Shown piece after piece: positions 44,556 to 54,082 of a stretch of DNA of 64,000 bases. The notes below the pieces were generated by a model. It did no database searches. It worked only from the letters and a program-made list of their open reading frames with translations, and was not told the DNA's origin. Numbering within the stretch: the first letter of the stretch is position 1; each line of letters begins with the position of its first letter. Source of the stretch: Haloplasma contractile SSD-17B (lineage in GTDB: Bacteria; Bacillota_I; Bacilli_A; Haloplasmatales; Haloplasmataceae); the NCBI RefSeq assembly GCF_000215935.2, contig NZ_AFNU02000003.1, forward strand, positions 1 to 64,000. The letters are read 5' to 3'. The position numbers and the translations under genes were made by a program.

Positions 44556-45338
44556 TTAACTTACTAGCACTTCTTGTTGTTCCACATTTAAAACATTTAA
44601 ATCTTTATTCTTTAAGCGACGATCCCTGATAAAATATGGAAGGTATGCAGTAAAGTAAAGCAATAACATTAACACTCCCATAACCAAAGCACGCTGTACG
44701 ATGTTCGAAGGTAAGAAGTTAAGTGCTGAACCGCCTGCCTCCGTTGATGCTAAGAATAAGTAATTGGCTCCAGGTATCAATCTATTAACATAGATACAGA
44801 ACACGCCGAAAATAGCTAATAACACATATGATTTAACAAATGAAACAAAAGTCGGTCGCATCTTATAAACAAAGATCATATAAAACAATCCGATAAATAT
44901 GCCAAGATGCATAACCCAGAACTGATAGTAACGAAAATGCATTGGCCCACTATCTACAATCACAGCCGGAGTGATCAGTGCATTTAATGACCCTGCTAAA
45001 GCCCAGAAATAAACGACATCAAATAAGAATTTATTATGACTTAATAAAAGTAAGGCTGTAAAGATGGCCGTCCAACCACAGATTGTGAGTGGTAAATGAT
45101 CTTTAATATCTGAACCAATATACATCTTTTGCCAGAAATATGACATTTCCGCTACAATGAGCGTAAATGCTAAAATTAAGCGTAAATTCGGTTCAAATTT
45201 AAAACTTCTTAGAAAATCCTGTTTCTTATAAACGATTACAATTATACTTATTGCAATTAAAATCGGTAAAAAATGTGCCAATGTGAAATATGCAAATTCA
45301 CCTTCTACACCTACATTAAAAAACTCCCCAAAACTCAT
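44556..45338 (-). CDS. TIGR02206/YwaF family integral membrane protein
   Basis: The protein is 260 residues with about seven membrane spans. Landmarks are FTLAHFLPILIAISIIVIVY, a Trp-Gln segment MSYFWQKMYIGSD, HLPLTICGWTAIFTALLLL, SGPMHFRYYQFWVMHLGIF and VNRLIPGANYLFLAS. The HLPL-C-W and HxGIF pattern defines the family of B. subtilis YwaF, whose function is unknown. The gene stands alone and ends in the shared terminator. Confidence 0.8.
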   Translation of the reverse strand: MSFGEFFNVGVEGEFAYFTLAHFLPILIAISIIVIVYKKQDFLRSFKFEPNLRLILAFTLIVAEMSYFWQKMYIGSDIKDHLPLTICGWTAIFTALLLLSHNKFLFDVVYFWALAGSLNALITPAVIVDSGPMHFRYYQFWVMHLGIFIGLFYMIFVYKMRPTFVSFVKSYVLLAIFGVFCIYVNRLIPGANYLFLASTEAGGSALNFLPSNIVQRALVMGVLMLLLYFTAYLPYFIRDRRLKNKDLNVLNVEQQEVLVS

Positions 45339-45459
45339 TTAGTGTACCTCCATTAATATTCTTCTATAAATTGACAATTCTTATATTTATAGTTTATCAT
45401 ACCCTAGGTATTTTGGGCATAAAAACAGAACTATTTTTTTACAATAGTCCTTCATAATG

Positions 45460-46410
45460 TTATGGTAATGGAGTGTGACGAGCAAGGATCCATAAATCAT
45501 ACCATTCTTCTCTAGTTAACTCTATTTGGAGCGCATCCTTACATGATTTAATGCGATTTGCATTTGTCGTTCCTATGACTGGGTGCACGGTTGTAGGAAT
45601 TCTAAATAACCACGCGAGTAATATAGCTGATTCGCTAACTTCATATTTACGAGCTAACTCTATTATCTGCTGAGCTACCTGACGATCGGATTCCGAAACT
45701 TGGTCTAAAGGTTTTGTGAAACGACCACGATCAAGTGAGCCCCATGTTTGTATCGCTAAATTGTTCATTTGGCTATACTCTAGCATACCGAGCAGACCAC
45801 TTTCATGCTTTAGGTTTGTTGTATTGATATTAACCCCTAGGTCAAGTAACATCGTATGACCTAAACTTAATTGTAATTGATTTGCGAGTAATGGTTCATC
45901 TAAATAATGTTGAATCAACTGAATTTGACTAGTTGACATATTACTAACACCAAATGAATTGACTAAACCTTCTTTTTTTAAGGTTTTTAATGCATCTGCA
46001 ACCTCTTTTCCATCCATTAGTGGGTCTGGTCTATGGATAAGTAATGTGTCTAGATATTCAGTGTTAAGACGTTTCAAGATATGACGGACTTGGTTTATTA
46101 GATAATCCTTTGAATTATCATAGTGACTTGAACCATGTGGTCCTTTTCCTAATTGAATACCGGCCTTTGATTGTATAGTCATCTGTTCTCTTAAAATTGG
46201 ATTGTCTTTTAATACGTTCCCAAAGACTTGTTCCGCCTTACCAAATGTATAGATATCCGCATGATCAAATGTATTAATACCTGATTCAAGAGCTGCTTCT
46301 ATAACTTGATGCGCTTTCTTTTCATCCTCTTTTGATACAGGTTGGTCATTCCAATCTCCACCAAGACCCATGCAACCCATAATGATTTTTTTCTCTTGTC
46401 TAGTACTCAT
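45460..46410 (-). CDS. Aldo/keto reductase (YdhF-like)
   Basis: The protein is 316 residues from ATG 46410 behind AAAGGAG; the longer frame to 46452 has no ribosome site. It is an aldo/keto reductase barrel with INTFDHADIYTFGKAE (catalytic Asp and Tyr region), IQSKAGIQLG (Lys), YLDTLLIHRPDPLMD (His) and SAILLAWLFRIPTTVHPVIGTT, the NADPH-binding region. It would reduce aldehydes or ketones with NADPH. It resembles the AKR11/YdhF branch. Substrate unknown; monocistronic. Confidence 0.9.
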   Translation of the reverse strand: MSTRQEKKIIMGCMGLGGDWNDQPVSKEDEKKAHQVIEAALESGINTFDHADIYTFGKAEQVFGNVLKDNPILREQMTIQSKAGIQLGKGPHGSSHYDNSKDYLINQVRHILKRLNTEYLDTLLIHRPDPLMDGKEVADALKTLKKEGLVNSFGVSNMSTSQIQLIQHYLDEPLLANQLQLSLGHTMLLDLGVNINTTNLKHESGLLGMLEYSQMNNLAIQTWGSLDRGRFTKPLDQVSESDRQVAQQIIELARKYEVSESAILLAWLFRIPTTVHPVIGTTNANRIKSCKDALQIELTREEWYDLWILARHTPLP

Positions 46411-46543
46411 AGTATAAAAAACTCCTTTCGCCTCTATATCAGTAATTCTCATTAATAGAATAACACAATCCTAACAAACACAAAATAGTAATCTTTATAA
46501 TAATAAAAATACTTAAAAAACTCACTAACATGTATGGAGATTT

Positions 46544-47128
46544 TTACTTACTGACTGTGTCAGCATCTTCAACTGTAATTGTTCGAGTTGATTGACTTGT
46601 ATGACCCTCACTATCCGTCACTTCATACAGAATAATATAAGTACCTACTTTATCTTTATTAAATCCGTCATCATCTTTAACAATTGCCTTTAAATACGTA
46701 TCATAGTCATCCTCTACTGTTACTCCTGTTAAAAGATCAAAGTCACTTCCTAAAAAAAGGGTTACTTTAGGTTCTTCAACACTAATAATCGGCGACTGAG
46801 ACTCAACTATAACGGTACGTGATTCCGTTACTAATTTGTCGTTTGTTCCCATTACTTGATAAGTCAATACATAAGTGCCTGGTACTTCAGTGTTGACTTC
46901 ACCTTGTACACCTAGTTCATCGGTTAAATTTCTTGTATCATCTTTAGCAGTCACACCTTCTAATGGGTTAAATTCATCCCCTAAACTTATAGTTATATTG
47001 TTTGCTCCTAGTATTTCTGCATCCTGCTCCTGAACAGTTTCTTTATTTTGTGATTGTTCATCTTCAACTTGACATCCTACTAATAAAGTTAACATGAAAA
47101 CTAGAATAATCACTAAAATCTCTCGCAT
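46544..47128 (-). CDS. Lipoprotein with two DUF5011-like Ig domains
   Basis: The protein is 194 residues. The signal peptide ends LLVGC, giving a lipidated Cys at about residue 19. After a Gln/Glu-rich spacer come two repeats of about 70 residues, each beginning with a LGDEFNPLEGVTAKDD-like or LGSDFDLLTGVTVEDD-like segment and ending VPGTYVLTYQV or KVGTYIILYEVTDSEGHTSQ. These are bacterial Ig-like (DUF5011/cadherin-like) adhesive folds. It is an outer-surface anchored protein of unknown partner. Confidence 0.78.
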   Translation of the reverse strand: MREILVIILVFMLTLLVGCQVEDEQSQNKETVQEQDAEILGANNITISLGDEFNPLEGVTAKDDTRNLTDELGVQGEVNTEVPGTYVLTYQVMGTNDKLVTESRTVIVESQSPIISVEEPKVTLFLGSDFDLLTGVTVEDDYDTYLKAIVKDDDGFNKDKVGTYIILYEVTDSEGHTSQSTRTITVEDADTVSK

Positions 47129-47340
47129 ATATAGAGATCCTCCTTAATTATAAGATCTTACTTCATTGTTCCACTATTTTCTGCTTTTTATAACCTATAA
47201 AATTTATTCATATCATATAATTATGACAGATCATACGATTAGATTATCTTTTTTTAAAAAGTTGTTGTTAGTCCACGGTACTACATTGAGAATTTATTTG
47301 AATAACATAGAGTATGAACTCTTAAATACCCATCTAAACT

Positions 47341-47378
47341 AAAAAAAAGGAGAACTTCACTAATGAATGAAGTAATCC
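47341..47378 (-). terminator. Terminator of the hydrogenase-rex operon
   Basis: On the minus strand GGATTACTTCA and TGAAGTTCTCC pair imperfectly, followed by eight T. It lies about 30 nt after the rex stop. Confidence 0.7.
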
Positions 47379-47407
47379 TTAACGTATAGTCAACACTTTT
47401 TAATATC

Positions 47408-48073
47408 CTATTCTTTATTCTGTTTTTCACTCTGTTCCTTGATTCGATAGGACAGCGCCAATAAACTCTCCGTTATATTTACATGTTCTACAATAGTCTC
47501 ATTCTCTAAATATAGATGGCTTAAAGAAAAATTCCAAATTCCCTTCACACCACCATCAGATAAAATCTGTGCGACCTTTGGTGCATCCTCAGGTGGAATT
47601 GCTAAAATCCCAATATCAATTTTATGTTCCTTCAAAAAATAGGGTAGTGACTCAATATCTAACACGGTTATTCCATTGATCGTTGTATGTATTAATTCAT
47701 CTTTTTGATCAAAAATTGCTTTAATGTAGAATCCCCTTTTTTCATAGCGTTCATAGTATGCAATCGCCTTTCCGATATTACCTGCACCTACTAATACCAT
47801 GCTTGTTTTACTATTAATTCCTAATATCTCTTCAATAGTCTTTTTTAAATCTTTGACATGGTAGCCAAAACCTCTAGTACCAAAACTTCCAAATGAATTT
47901 AGATCTTGTCTAATTTGTGAATCTGTAAAATGAAGCTTGTTAGATAATTCTTTTGATGAAATTCGTTCGATATTACGTTCACATAACTGTGTCAAATATT
48001 GATAATAAATGGGTAGTCGTCCTATAACAGCAATCGGTATTCCTTTAACTTTTTTAGATTTTCGTTCACTCAT
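47408..48073 (-). CDS. rex: Redox-sensing transcriptional repressor Rex
   Basis: The protein is 221 residues. The N-terminal winged helix (AVIGRLPIYYQYLTQLCERN ... RISSKELSNKLHFTDSQIRQDLNSFG) binds DNA. The C-terminal Rossmann domain (MVLVGAGNIGKAIAYYERYE) senses the NADH/NAD+ ratio. ATG 48073 follows AGGAGG. It is the last gene of the hydrogenase operon, whose promoter carries a Rex-box palindrome at 53009-53026, so Rex probably represses its own operon until NADH rises. Confidence 0.95.
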   Translation of the reverse strand: MSERKSKKVKGIPIAVIGRLPIYYQYLTQLCERNIERISSKELSNKLHFTDSQIRQDLNSFGSFGTRGFGYHVKDLKKTIEEILGINSKTSMVLVGAGNIGKAIAYYERYEKRGFYIKAIFDQKDELIHTTINGITVLDIESLPYFLKEHKIDIGILAIPPEDAPKVAQILSDGGVKGIWNFSLSHLYLENETIVEHVNITESLLALSYRIKEQSEKQNKE

Positions 48074-48083
48074 AGGTTTCCTC

Positions 48084-49532
48084 CTATACTCGATACTTTT
48101 TCTTCAAAACTCCTTTAGCAACTCTATGGTTAACAAGCGCCTTAGGTCCCCCAACACAGCCTTCTACACATCCCATTCCCTCTATGAAATCATGGGTAAC
48201 TTTCTTTTTAGATACTAATTTAAGGAGATCCTTACAGTTTTTAATTCCCGCAACTGTATGCAAATTGATTTCCTTTTTTTCTTTTAAATGTTCTTTAATC
48301 GCATTCCCTACACCACCTGCTTGACAAAAATGCTCTGCAAGTTTAGAAGGGTGTTCTGAATCAGAAAAATTAACCGCATTATTATTTAAGTTTGCTAAGT
48401 TAATTCCTTTGGCTATAAAAAGCGTCCCTAACTCTTCAAATGTAATAACCGAATCGATTAGTGATGCGCCTTCTCGAATAGCCTCCCCCTTTTTGCTAAT
48501 ACATGGCCCTATAAATACACTTTTAACAGGTCTACCTGTATCCCTTTTATAGTTCAAAACGGAAACAAGCATTGGCGATGGAGTCGTCGAAACGTGAGCA
48601 ATCAATTCAGGAAAATGCTTATAGACCAGTTGTTTAAATGATGGACAACAAGAGTTAAAGGTAGTGCCCCCATTTTCTTCTAACCGATCTAATAATTCCT
48701 CGCCCTCCGTCTTAATTACCTCGTCCGCTCCTATAGCAACTTCTACGACATCGTCAAAACCGAGTTCGAGTAGACCCGTTCTAATCTTATCAAATGTCAC
48801 CATAGGTCCAAACTGCCCGATAATAGAGGGGGCAACAAATGCAATAACGGGGTGTTCTTTCAAGAGGTCGATTACTTTTAATAAATCCGAACGCACTGAT
48901 ATAGCACCGAATGGACAGGCTTCAATGCAGGCACCACATTCAACACAGTCATCATAATTGATGGTTGCAGTACTCGTATCACCAGGCACGATGGCATCAG
49001 CACCACACACTCGACTACACGGTCGTTCGATTTCAAGAATCGCACCATACGGGCACGCCTTCACACAAAGTCCACATTCAATACATGTCTCTTTATCAAT
49101 AAATGCTTTATCTCCCATTATCCGTATTGCACCTTTCTTACATGAGTTGATACAGTGATGTGCGACGCAGTTCCGACAAGCATTTGTAACTACCATTTTA
49201 TCAATTGGGCATTTATCACACGCTTCTTCAATAATGTGTATGGAATGCTTTTGTTTATCATCACTCACCTGTTCATAACGTTGTTGTGCAATTTCTGATA
49301 ACTGATATTTATAATAATTGACTGTTGGAATTTCGCCTAATGCCAGTGCAATTCTATCTTTTACAATTGCCATTTCTTTATGTTTACAGCAACGATAACT
49401 CATACCGTCCTTAACTATTTTTTGTGGTAATGTATCAATTTGATCAATTAACTGATCATTAAATGCTAACAATGCGACCTCTTGTAATAAAGTCCGTCTG
49501 ATTTTTGTTAATTGTGATCCTGATTGTGCCAT
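48084..49532 (-). CDS. Monomeric [FeFe] hydrogenase
   Basis: The protein is 482 residues from ATG 49532, with GGAGG upstream. The N-terminal ~240 residues carry Cys motifs for several [4Fe-4S] clusters (CRNCVAHHCINSC, CIECGLCVKACPYGA, CVECGACIEACPFGA). The H-cluster region has FNSCCPSF, IGPCISKKGE and GMGCVEGCVGGPKA. These are variants of the classic TSCCP, MPCxxK and MxCxxGC motifs and resemble group B enzymes. It would reduce protons or oxidise H2 with ferredoxin. It lies 10 nt upstream of rex. Similar sets, called hfs, occur in Thermoanaerobacterium. Confidence 0.85.
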   Translation of the reverse strand: MAQSGSQLTKIRRTLLQEVALLAFNDQLIDQIDTLPQKIVKDGMSYRCCKHKEMAIVKDRIALALGEIPTVNYYKYQLSEIAQQRYEQVSDDKQKHSIHIIEEACDKCPIDKMVVTNACRNCVAHHCINSCKKGAIRIMGDKAFIDKETCIECGLCVKACPYGAILEIERPCSRVCGADAIVPGDTSTATINYDDCVECGACIEACPFGAISVRSDLLKVIDLLKEHPVIAFVAPSIIGQFGPMVTFDKIRTGLLELGFDDVVEVAIGADEVIKTEGEELLDRLEENGGTTFNSCCPSFKQLVYKHFPELIAHVSTTPSPMLVSVLNYKRDTGRPVKSVFIGPCISKKGEAIREGASLIDSVITFEELGTLFIAKGINLANLNNNAVNFSDSEHPSKLAEHFCQAGGVGNAIKEHLKEKKEINLHTVAGIKNCKDLLKLVSKKKVTHDFIEGMGCVEGCVGGPKALVNHRVAKGVLKKKYRV

Positions 49533-49567
49533 TGTATCCTCCCTCTCATGTTTACTCAAATGACTAT

Positions 49568-49807
49568 TTATAGAAGATGTCCCTTTATTAAAGCAATGAC
49601 TCGTTCATCAGTAGCTTCATCAATTAATTGACCATTAATCCTTATCTTTGAACCATTAGAACACTCATTCATACATGATTTAAATCGTATATCGAGTCGT
49701 TTCTTAATCGATTCAGGAAGTGATTCAATTGCTTCAATAATCTTTCCACTTCCCATTAAATGACAATAAGTCCCTACACATAATTCCACATCTATTTTTG
49801 AATCCAT
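49568..49807 (-). CDS. Thioredoxin-like [2Fe-2S] ferredoxin domain protein
   Basis: The protein is 79 residues from ATG 49807 behind GGGAGG. It has CVGTYCHLMGSGKII and FKSCMNECSNGSKIRINGQ; the four Cys fit the C-x(4)-C ... C-x(3)-C pattern of thioredoxin-like [2Fe-2S] proteins related to the NuoE/HydC C-terminus. It would carry electrons to or from the adjacent hydrogenase or signal its redox state. It sits between the phosphatase and the hydrogenase genes. A second, similar small protein starts the operon (52722-52964). Confidence 0.82.
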   Translation of the reverse strand: MDSKIDVELCVGTYCHLMGSGKIIEAIESLPESIKKRLDIRFKSCMNECSNGSKIRINGQLIDEATDERVIALIKGHLL

Positions 49808-49824
49808 ATTTAAACCTCCCAATT

Positions 49825-50982
49825 TTAAAACCACTCCACTTGAATTTCTTTTCCGATTGCAATTAATTCATGAATAATTTGCTTAACAATTACTGGTCTT
49901 GGCATTAGTTGTAAGGATTCCATTAACTCCTCGTGAGCAGGATTTACCGATGTTCCTATTATGAACTGAATACCATCTGCATTGATTAATTCATTAGTGA
50001 GTAACGATGCACCATCATTACGGGTTGGTAATTGCTTCGTTTCCCTATACTGCTTGATTTTTTCTAAACATTTATTAAAGGTTAAGATGCCCTCCGTTAC
50101 CAAATCGATTGACTTAATTTTACCGATCGGCGGTACACTTGGATCATCATAGATTATACTTGTTTCCAATGACTGATGGAGTTCACGAGCTACGATATTC
50201 CCCGTAGTACCCCCACATACAATTTTCTTGCTATTTCGATTACTCATAAAATGATTCATAACGATTTCACGATCTGAAATTTTATCTTGAGGTGGTCCTG
50301 TTAAGATAACAATTTGTCTAGGGCTTCTAGCCTTTATTACGATACTTGTTGAATCATCTCCTGGTTCACATAAATAACACCCATCAATAAAGTTCATAAT
50401 TTTCTTATTGAGAACGTGAGGGTCATACTTAAAGAGGCGTTTAGAAAGAATCATATTGACTAATTCTTTGTGACCTAATCCTAAATTAAAAAGTCCGCCT
50501 ACTCCTGCATTAATGATTCCATCACTCACCATTACCAATACATCATCAAGTTCTACTGTAAAAAATGATTCATATACCAATTTTCCTGCTAAGGTACGTT
50601 CTTGCTTTTTGATATTTATTAATTGACCATCTCGAAACAACATGATTGATGGATTATCATATTCAATAAGATTTGCGTTCCCCAGTTCAGTGATTTTTAA
50701 AATCGATAATGTTGAATAAGCTAGCCCCCTTACCTTACAGGTTGGTAATGTTGAGGCTATAGTTGAGAAAACTTGATCCAATGACACATTACGTTCTAGC
50801 AGTCGAGATGCTATCTTGGTTGACAAAATAGATAGTATACTTGCTTTAATTCCACTACCTAACCCATCAGACAAAATGATTGTCGTTGCATGCTTATTCT
50901 TTATAATTTGTGTTGTATCTCCACATACTTCCTCATTATGCTTAAACAATGCACTAACATTCACATCATATTTAATCGTCAT
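49825..50982 (-). CDS. SpoIIE-type PP2C serine/threonine phosphatase
   Basis: The protein is 385 residues from ATG 50982, overlapping the end of the upstream gene and depending on coupling because the ribosome site is weak. The PP2C/SpoIIE domain has metal Asp in EEVCGDTTQI, TIILSDGLGSGIKAS, LVMVSDGIINAG and EPGDDSTSIVIK. A ~170-residue C-terminal extension starts IVILTGPPQDKISDREIV with KIVCGGTTGNIVARE. Such phosphatases sit beside sensory [FeFe] hydrogenases, so it probably relays the H2 or redox state by dephosphorylating a target protein. The target is unknown. Confidence 0.82.
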   Translation of the reverse strand: MTIKYDVNVSALFKHNEEVCGDTTQIIKNKHATTIILSDGLGSGIKASILSILSTKIASRLLERNVSLDQVFSTIASTLPTCKVRGLAYSTLSILKITELGNANLIEYDNPSIMLFRDGQLINIKKQERTLAGKLVYESFFTVELDDVLVMVSDGIINAGVGGLFNLGLGHKELVNMILSKRLFKYDPHVLNKKIMNFIDGCYLCEPGDDSTSIVIKARSPRQIVILTGPPQDKISDREIVMNHFMSNRNSKKIVCGGTTGNIVARELHQSLETSIIYDDPSVPPIGKIKSIDLVTEGILTFNKCLEKIKQYRETKQLPTRNDGASLLTNELINADGIQFIIGTSVNPAHEELMESLQLMPRPVIVKQIIHELIAIGKEIQVEWF

Positions 50983-52696
50983 AGGTGGTCGACTCTTTCT
51001 TACGCATGATTTCAATTAATTCTAAAAGAGTAGCCTTTGTTTCTGCAGTACTCTCTCCTAATAATCCAGCGATTTCTTGAGCCACCCTCATCTGTTCCCT
51101 AATAACAGATGATGCTCTATTCAAAGCTTCATGCTTCATCTCATTAATTTCATGCTTTTTTCGCTCTTCCTTTGTTACATTAATAAAGATTCCAATAATC
51201 ACACCATAATCCTTCAAAGGATAAATGCGCTGTTTCGTTATTAAATCATAGTGAGGATACTCTTTATATTGTTTTAACGTCTTACCAGATTCCCAAACCT
51301 TTCTAAAGTCAGATGATTCTATAAATCGACTTAAGTGTTCTCCTTTTGGATTTAACTTATTTTGATTAAACAGCTGATTTGCAGCTGGATTAAATTCTTG
51401 AATTCTTAACTGTTCATCAACAATGATAATGATATTGTCTGTACACTCTACAACCGCATTTGATAACGACTCAGCCTTTTCACGCATATACGGAATGCAC
51501 ATATCAACCTCAGCTAGTCCCTGGTAAACAGCGATTGCTTTCTCGCGACAACTACTATACCCGCATCCTCCACAATTTGTTTCATCTAGTTCCTGGTGTT
51601 TACCTGTAAGTGCTAGTATTTCTTTTAGTTTTTCATGGGATGGCATATTCATCTTAAGGTCAATTGGCTGATGCTCCCGAGATAAGTCAATACCCTGCTT
51701 TTCCTCCTTACTTACCTGCTCACTTGAATGGTACTCATCCATAAAACGACATAAGCGCTCGCGTCTGACCGATACGCCTAAGTCATTCGCCATTTCAGGA
51801 CCTCCAACACATCCACCTTTACAAGCCAATGATTCTATAAAATGAGGAGTAAGCAATCCATTTTGTAAATCTTTAAAAAGATCCATACATTCATCAAGAC
51901 CTGATAGTGAAACCACTCCATGTTTGATTGTTTGATTAATACCGGACACGTGCATAACCCCTCCTTCAAGAGGGTATACACGTCCTCGTTTAGAAGTAAT
52001 ATCCGGATAAGCGGGTTTTAGGCCTTCAATATCCAGTCCAATATGTTTAAAATAATTAGTTACTTCTTTAAAATTGATGACAGCATCCACTGAATCCTTC
52101 GTTTCCTCTAATTCATCCATCTTACTATAGCATGGTCCTAAAAATACAACTCTTGTATGTTCATCATCATATCTATTCTTTATCATCTTGCCATGTGCAA
52201 TCATTGGGGATATTACTTTAGCTAAGTATCTTGTTAATGTTGGATAATACTTTTTTATTCCATCAACAATTGTAGGACAACAACTAGATATAACAGGCAC
52301 ATGTTTTTGTTCATTTTCTTTATATATATCTTTATAATAATCACTAATTAGTTCAGCCCCGACCGCTGTCTCTTCAATCCGAAAGACACCGAGATATTTT
52401 AATCCGGCTACTAATTTCCATGGACTCGAATATGGCGTTGCAGCCAAATAGGATGGTGCTATACTAACGACTACACGTTTACCCTCTTTCAAAAAATTTA
52501 AGAATTGATCGAATTGTGAGTGTGCAGATTTAGCGTTTTGTGGACACGTTTTAACACAGTTTCCACATAATATACACTTATCATCTACAACACGAGCTTG
52601 ACCGTCTCTTATTCCGATTGCCTTTACAGGACAATACCTTACACATCTATAACAGTCCTTACATCTTGCATCACTAATCATAATTGTTTCTTTCAT
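50972..52696 (-). CDS. PAS-containing [FeFe] hydrogenase-like sensor
   Basis: The protein is 574 residues from ATG 52696 behind GGGGTGG. In order it has two [4Fe-4S] motifs (CKDCYRCVRYCPVKA, CILCGNCVKTCPQNA), an H-cluster domain (ISSCCPTIVDGI, FLGPCYSKMDE, SLACKGGCVGGPEM), a further Cys set (ETNCGGCGYSSCREKA, about residue 375), and a PAS domain (about 415-510: NIIIIVDEQLRIQEFNPAAN). A coiled C-terminus follows. This matches sensory hydrogenases (group C-like) that signal rather than mainly catalyse. It is overlapped by the SpoIIE-type phosphatase gene, its likely output. Confidence 0.85.
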   Translation of the reverse strand: MKETIMISDARCKDCYRCVRYCPVKAIGIRDGQARVVDDKCILCGNCVKTCPQNAKSAHSQFDQFLNFLKEGKRVVVSIAPSYLAATPYSSPWKLVAGLKYLGVFRIEETAVGAELISDYYKDIYKENEQKHVPVISSCCPTIVDGIKKYYPTLTRYLAKVISPMIAHGKMIKNRYDDEHTRVVFLGPCYSKMDELEETKDSVDAVINFKEVTNYFKHIGLDIEGLKPAYPDITSKRGRVYPLEGGVMHVSGINQTIKHGVVSLSGLDECMDLFKDLQNGLLTPHFIESLACKGGCVGGPEMANDLGVSVRRERLCRFMDEYHSSEQVSKEEKQGIDLSREHQPIDLKMNMPSHEKLKEILALTGKHQELDETNCGGCGYSSCREKAIAVYQGLAEVDMCIPYMREKAESLSNAVVECTDNIIIIVDEQLRIQEFNPAANQLFNQNKLNPKGEHLSRFIESSDFRKVWESGKTLKQYKEYPHYDLITKQRIYPLKDYGVIIGIFINVTKEERKKHEINEMKHEALNRASSVIREQMRVAQEIAGLLGESTAETKATLLELIEIMRKKESTTYDD

Positions 52697-52721
52697 ATAT
52701 ACCACCCCATCCTAAAAAAAA

Positions 52722-52964
52722 TCACCGATTTACAACGTATTTTTTTACATAAGAAATTATATTTTCTGTTGTGACTCCACTCACTAATAAATCATTGAAT
52801 TTTACGATCACACCCTCATTACATAAGTTCTGACAGAAACACCCTTTTAACGTTATATTGCAATCTAAATCATAATCTACTATATACTGTTTAATTTTTT
52901 CAATGATTTTTCTTGCTCCTCTTACATGGCAGCCACTTCCTATACAAACAGTGATGGTAACCAT
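52722..52964 (-). CDS. Thioredoxin-like [2Fe-2S] protein, first gene of the hydrogenase operon
   Basis: The protein is 80 residues from ATG 52964 behind GGGTGGAG; the open frame extends to 53090 but without a ribosome site and across the promoter. It has VCIGSGCHVRGARKIIEKI and LKGCFCQNLCNEGVIVKFN; the Cys spacing again fits a thioredoxin-like [2Fe-2S] site. It is a paralogue of 49568-49807 and would pair with the PAS hydrogenase directly downstream. Confidence 0.82.
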   Translation of the reverse strand: MVTITVCIGSGCHVRGARKIIEKIKQYIVDYDLDCNITLKGCFCQNLCNEGVIVKFNDLLVSGVTTENIISYVKKYVVNR

Positions 52965-53008
52965 ATGAACTCCACCCTTCTTCCGATTTGTTATTTTTTT
53001 CACATTAA

Positions 53009-53026
53009 TTGTTAAAAAAATAACAA
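53009..53026. promoter_or_regulatory. Rex operator (Rex box)
   Basis: TTGTTAAAAAAATAACAA is an 18-bp palindrome that differs by one base from the clostridial Rex consensus TTGTTAANNNNTTAACAA. It lies just downstream of the -10 of the hydrogenase promoter, covering the expected start site, where Rex would block transcription. The operon itself ends with rex. Confidence 0.85.
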
Positions 53027-53037
53027 TGTTTACTAAT

Positions 53038-53066
53038 ATTATATCAATGGAAGAATTTGGTGTCAA
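53038..53066 (-). promoter_or_regulatory. Promoter of the hydrogenase-rex operon
   Basis: On the minus strand TTGACA (53066-53061) and TATAAT (53043-53038) are separated by 17 bp, with the Rex box following 11 nt downstream. Apart from this promoter and the Rex box, the 52965-53370 gap holds nothing recognised. Confidence 0.9.
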
Positions 53067-53370
53067 TCGTATATGTGAATTTAATAACAAATATTCTGGT
53101 GTTAAGTAGTTTTTAAAAAAACGTTTATTTACCTTATATGATGCTTAAATATTGACTTAAAACATCTTTAAACGTCTCTTTTACAATACGAGTGTTAATA
53201 AATTCTGCTTTTCAAACACTAAGAATATTCATATGATTGTTTAAACTTCACCACTTACAAATTAAAGTTAGGTGATGAATTGCGAATAAAAAGTAACCAT
53301 ATATTGTAAATATTGACTATTATTTTGGTAAAAAGTTTAGTATAATAGGGGTATAAAGGAGGGTATATAC

Positions 53371-54072
53371 ATGTATATCGAACGAAAATCAGTAAAAGGA
53401 CCTAGAATCGGTGCAGCTATTATAGATTGGATCTTTTATTTAATAATGTCATTTTTAATAAGGACCCCAATACAATTCTTAGTATACCGAATGAATATGA
53501 GAGACTTAACTTTTTCCTGGATCAATTTTCTTTTAGGTTTATTAATTGCTTTTATGTACTATACACTAGTTCCATACATAACTAAAGGAAAGACTCTAGG
53601 AAAGTTATTAATAGGTATTAAGGTAGTCTCAAGTGAATTTGAACGTCCTAACCTAAAAGAATTGACTTTTAGAAATATCTTTTTTTTAAGTTCACTCATC
53701 ATAGGTGGAATTACGCTTGTGTTAAATATACTTGTCAATACTGCAAGTTTTACCAGTATCATTGGATTAGGATTACTATCACTCGTTAATATTATTATCT
53801 ATATCACTATCTTCGTTATGATCTTAGCAACACCTGAAGAACGTGGGTTCCATGATATGATTGCAGGTACCTATGTGGTATCCAAGGACTTTGATCTTGA
53901 CGAGTTAAATAATACAAATGTGTTAGAGCGCCAAGGAATGGAATGGGCGGAATTCGATGATGATCTGGATATCAAAAATGAAGAAGATGAAATTGGTATT
54001 CTTGGTAGCAACGATAAAAGTAAACATGATGATGATCAAATAGATTTATTAAAAAATGATAATAACGAATAA
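53371..54072 (+). CDS. RDD family membrane protein
   Basis: The protein is 233 residues. The RDD signature GPRIGAAIIDWIFYLIMSFL opens it, followed by TKGKTLGKLLIGIKVVSSEF and GFHDMIAGTYVVSK; there are three or four membrane spans. The C-terminal ~55 residues form a highly acidic cytoplasmic tail (WAEFDDDLDIKNEEDEIGIL). RDD proteins are small membrane proteins, some tied to Na+/H+ exchange, mostly of unknown role. ATG 53371 follows AAAGGAGGGTATATAC, a 5' context very like those of two of the downstream ABC genes. Confidence 0.85.
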   Translation: MYIERKSVKGPRIGAAIIDWIFYLIMSFLIRTPIQFLVYRMNMRDLTFSWINFLLGLLIAFMYYTLVPYITKGKTLGKLLIGIKVVSSEFERPNLKELTFRNIFFLSSLIIGGITLVLNILVNTASFTSIIGLGLLSLVNIIIYITIFVMILATPEERGFHDMIAGTYVVSKDFDLDELNNTNVLERQGMEWAEFDDDLDIKNEEDEIGILGSNDKSKHDDDQIDLLKNDNNE

Positions 54073-54082
54073 TGGATAGAAT

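Noticed and set aside
53091-53370. Sigma-A promoter TTGACT...TATAAT upstream of the RDD gene
   Set aside because: The spacing between the two boxes is about 22 bp, too long for a normal promoter.
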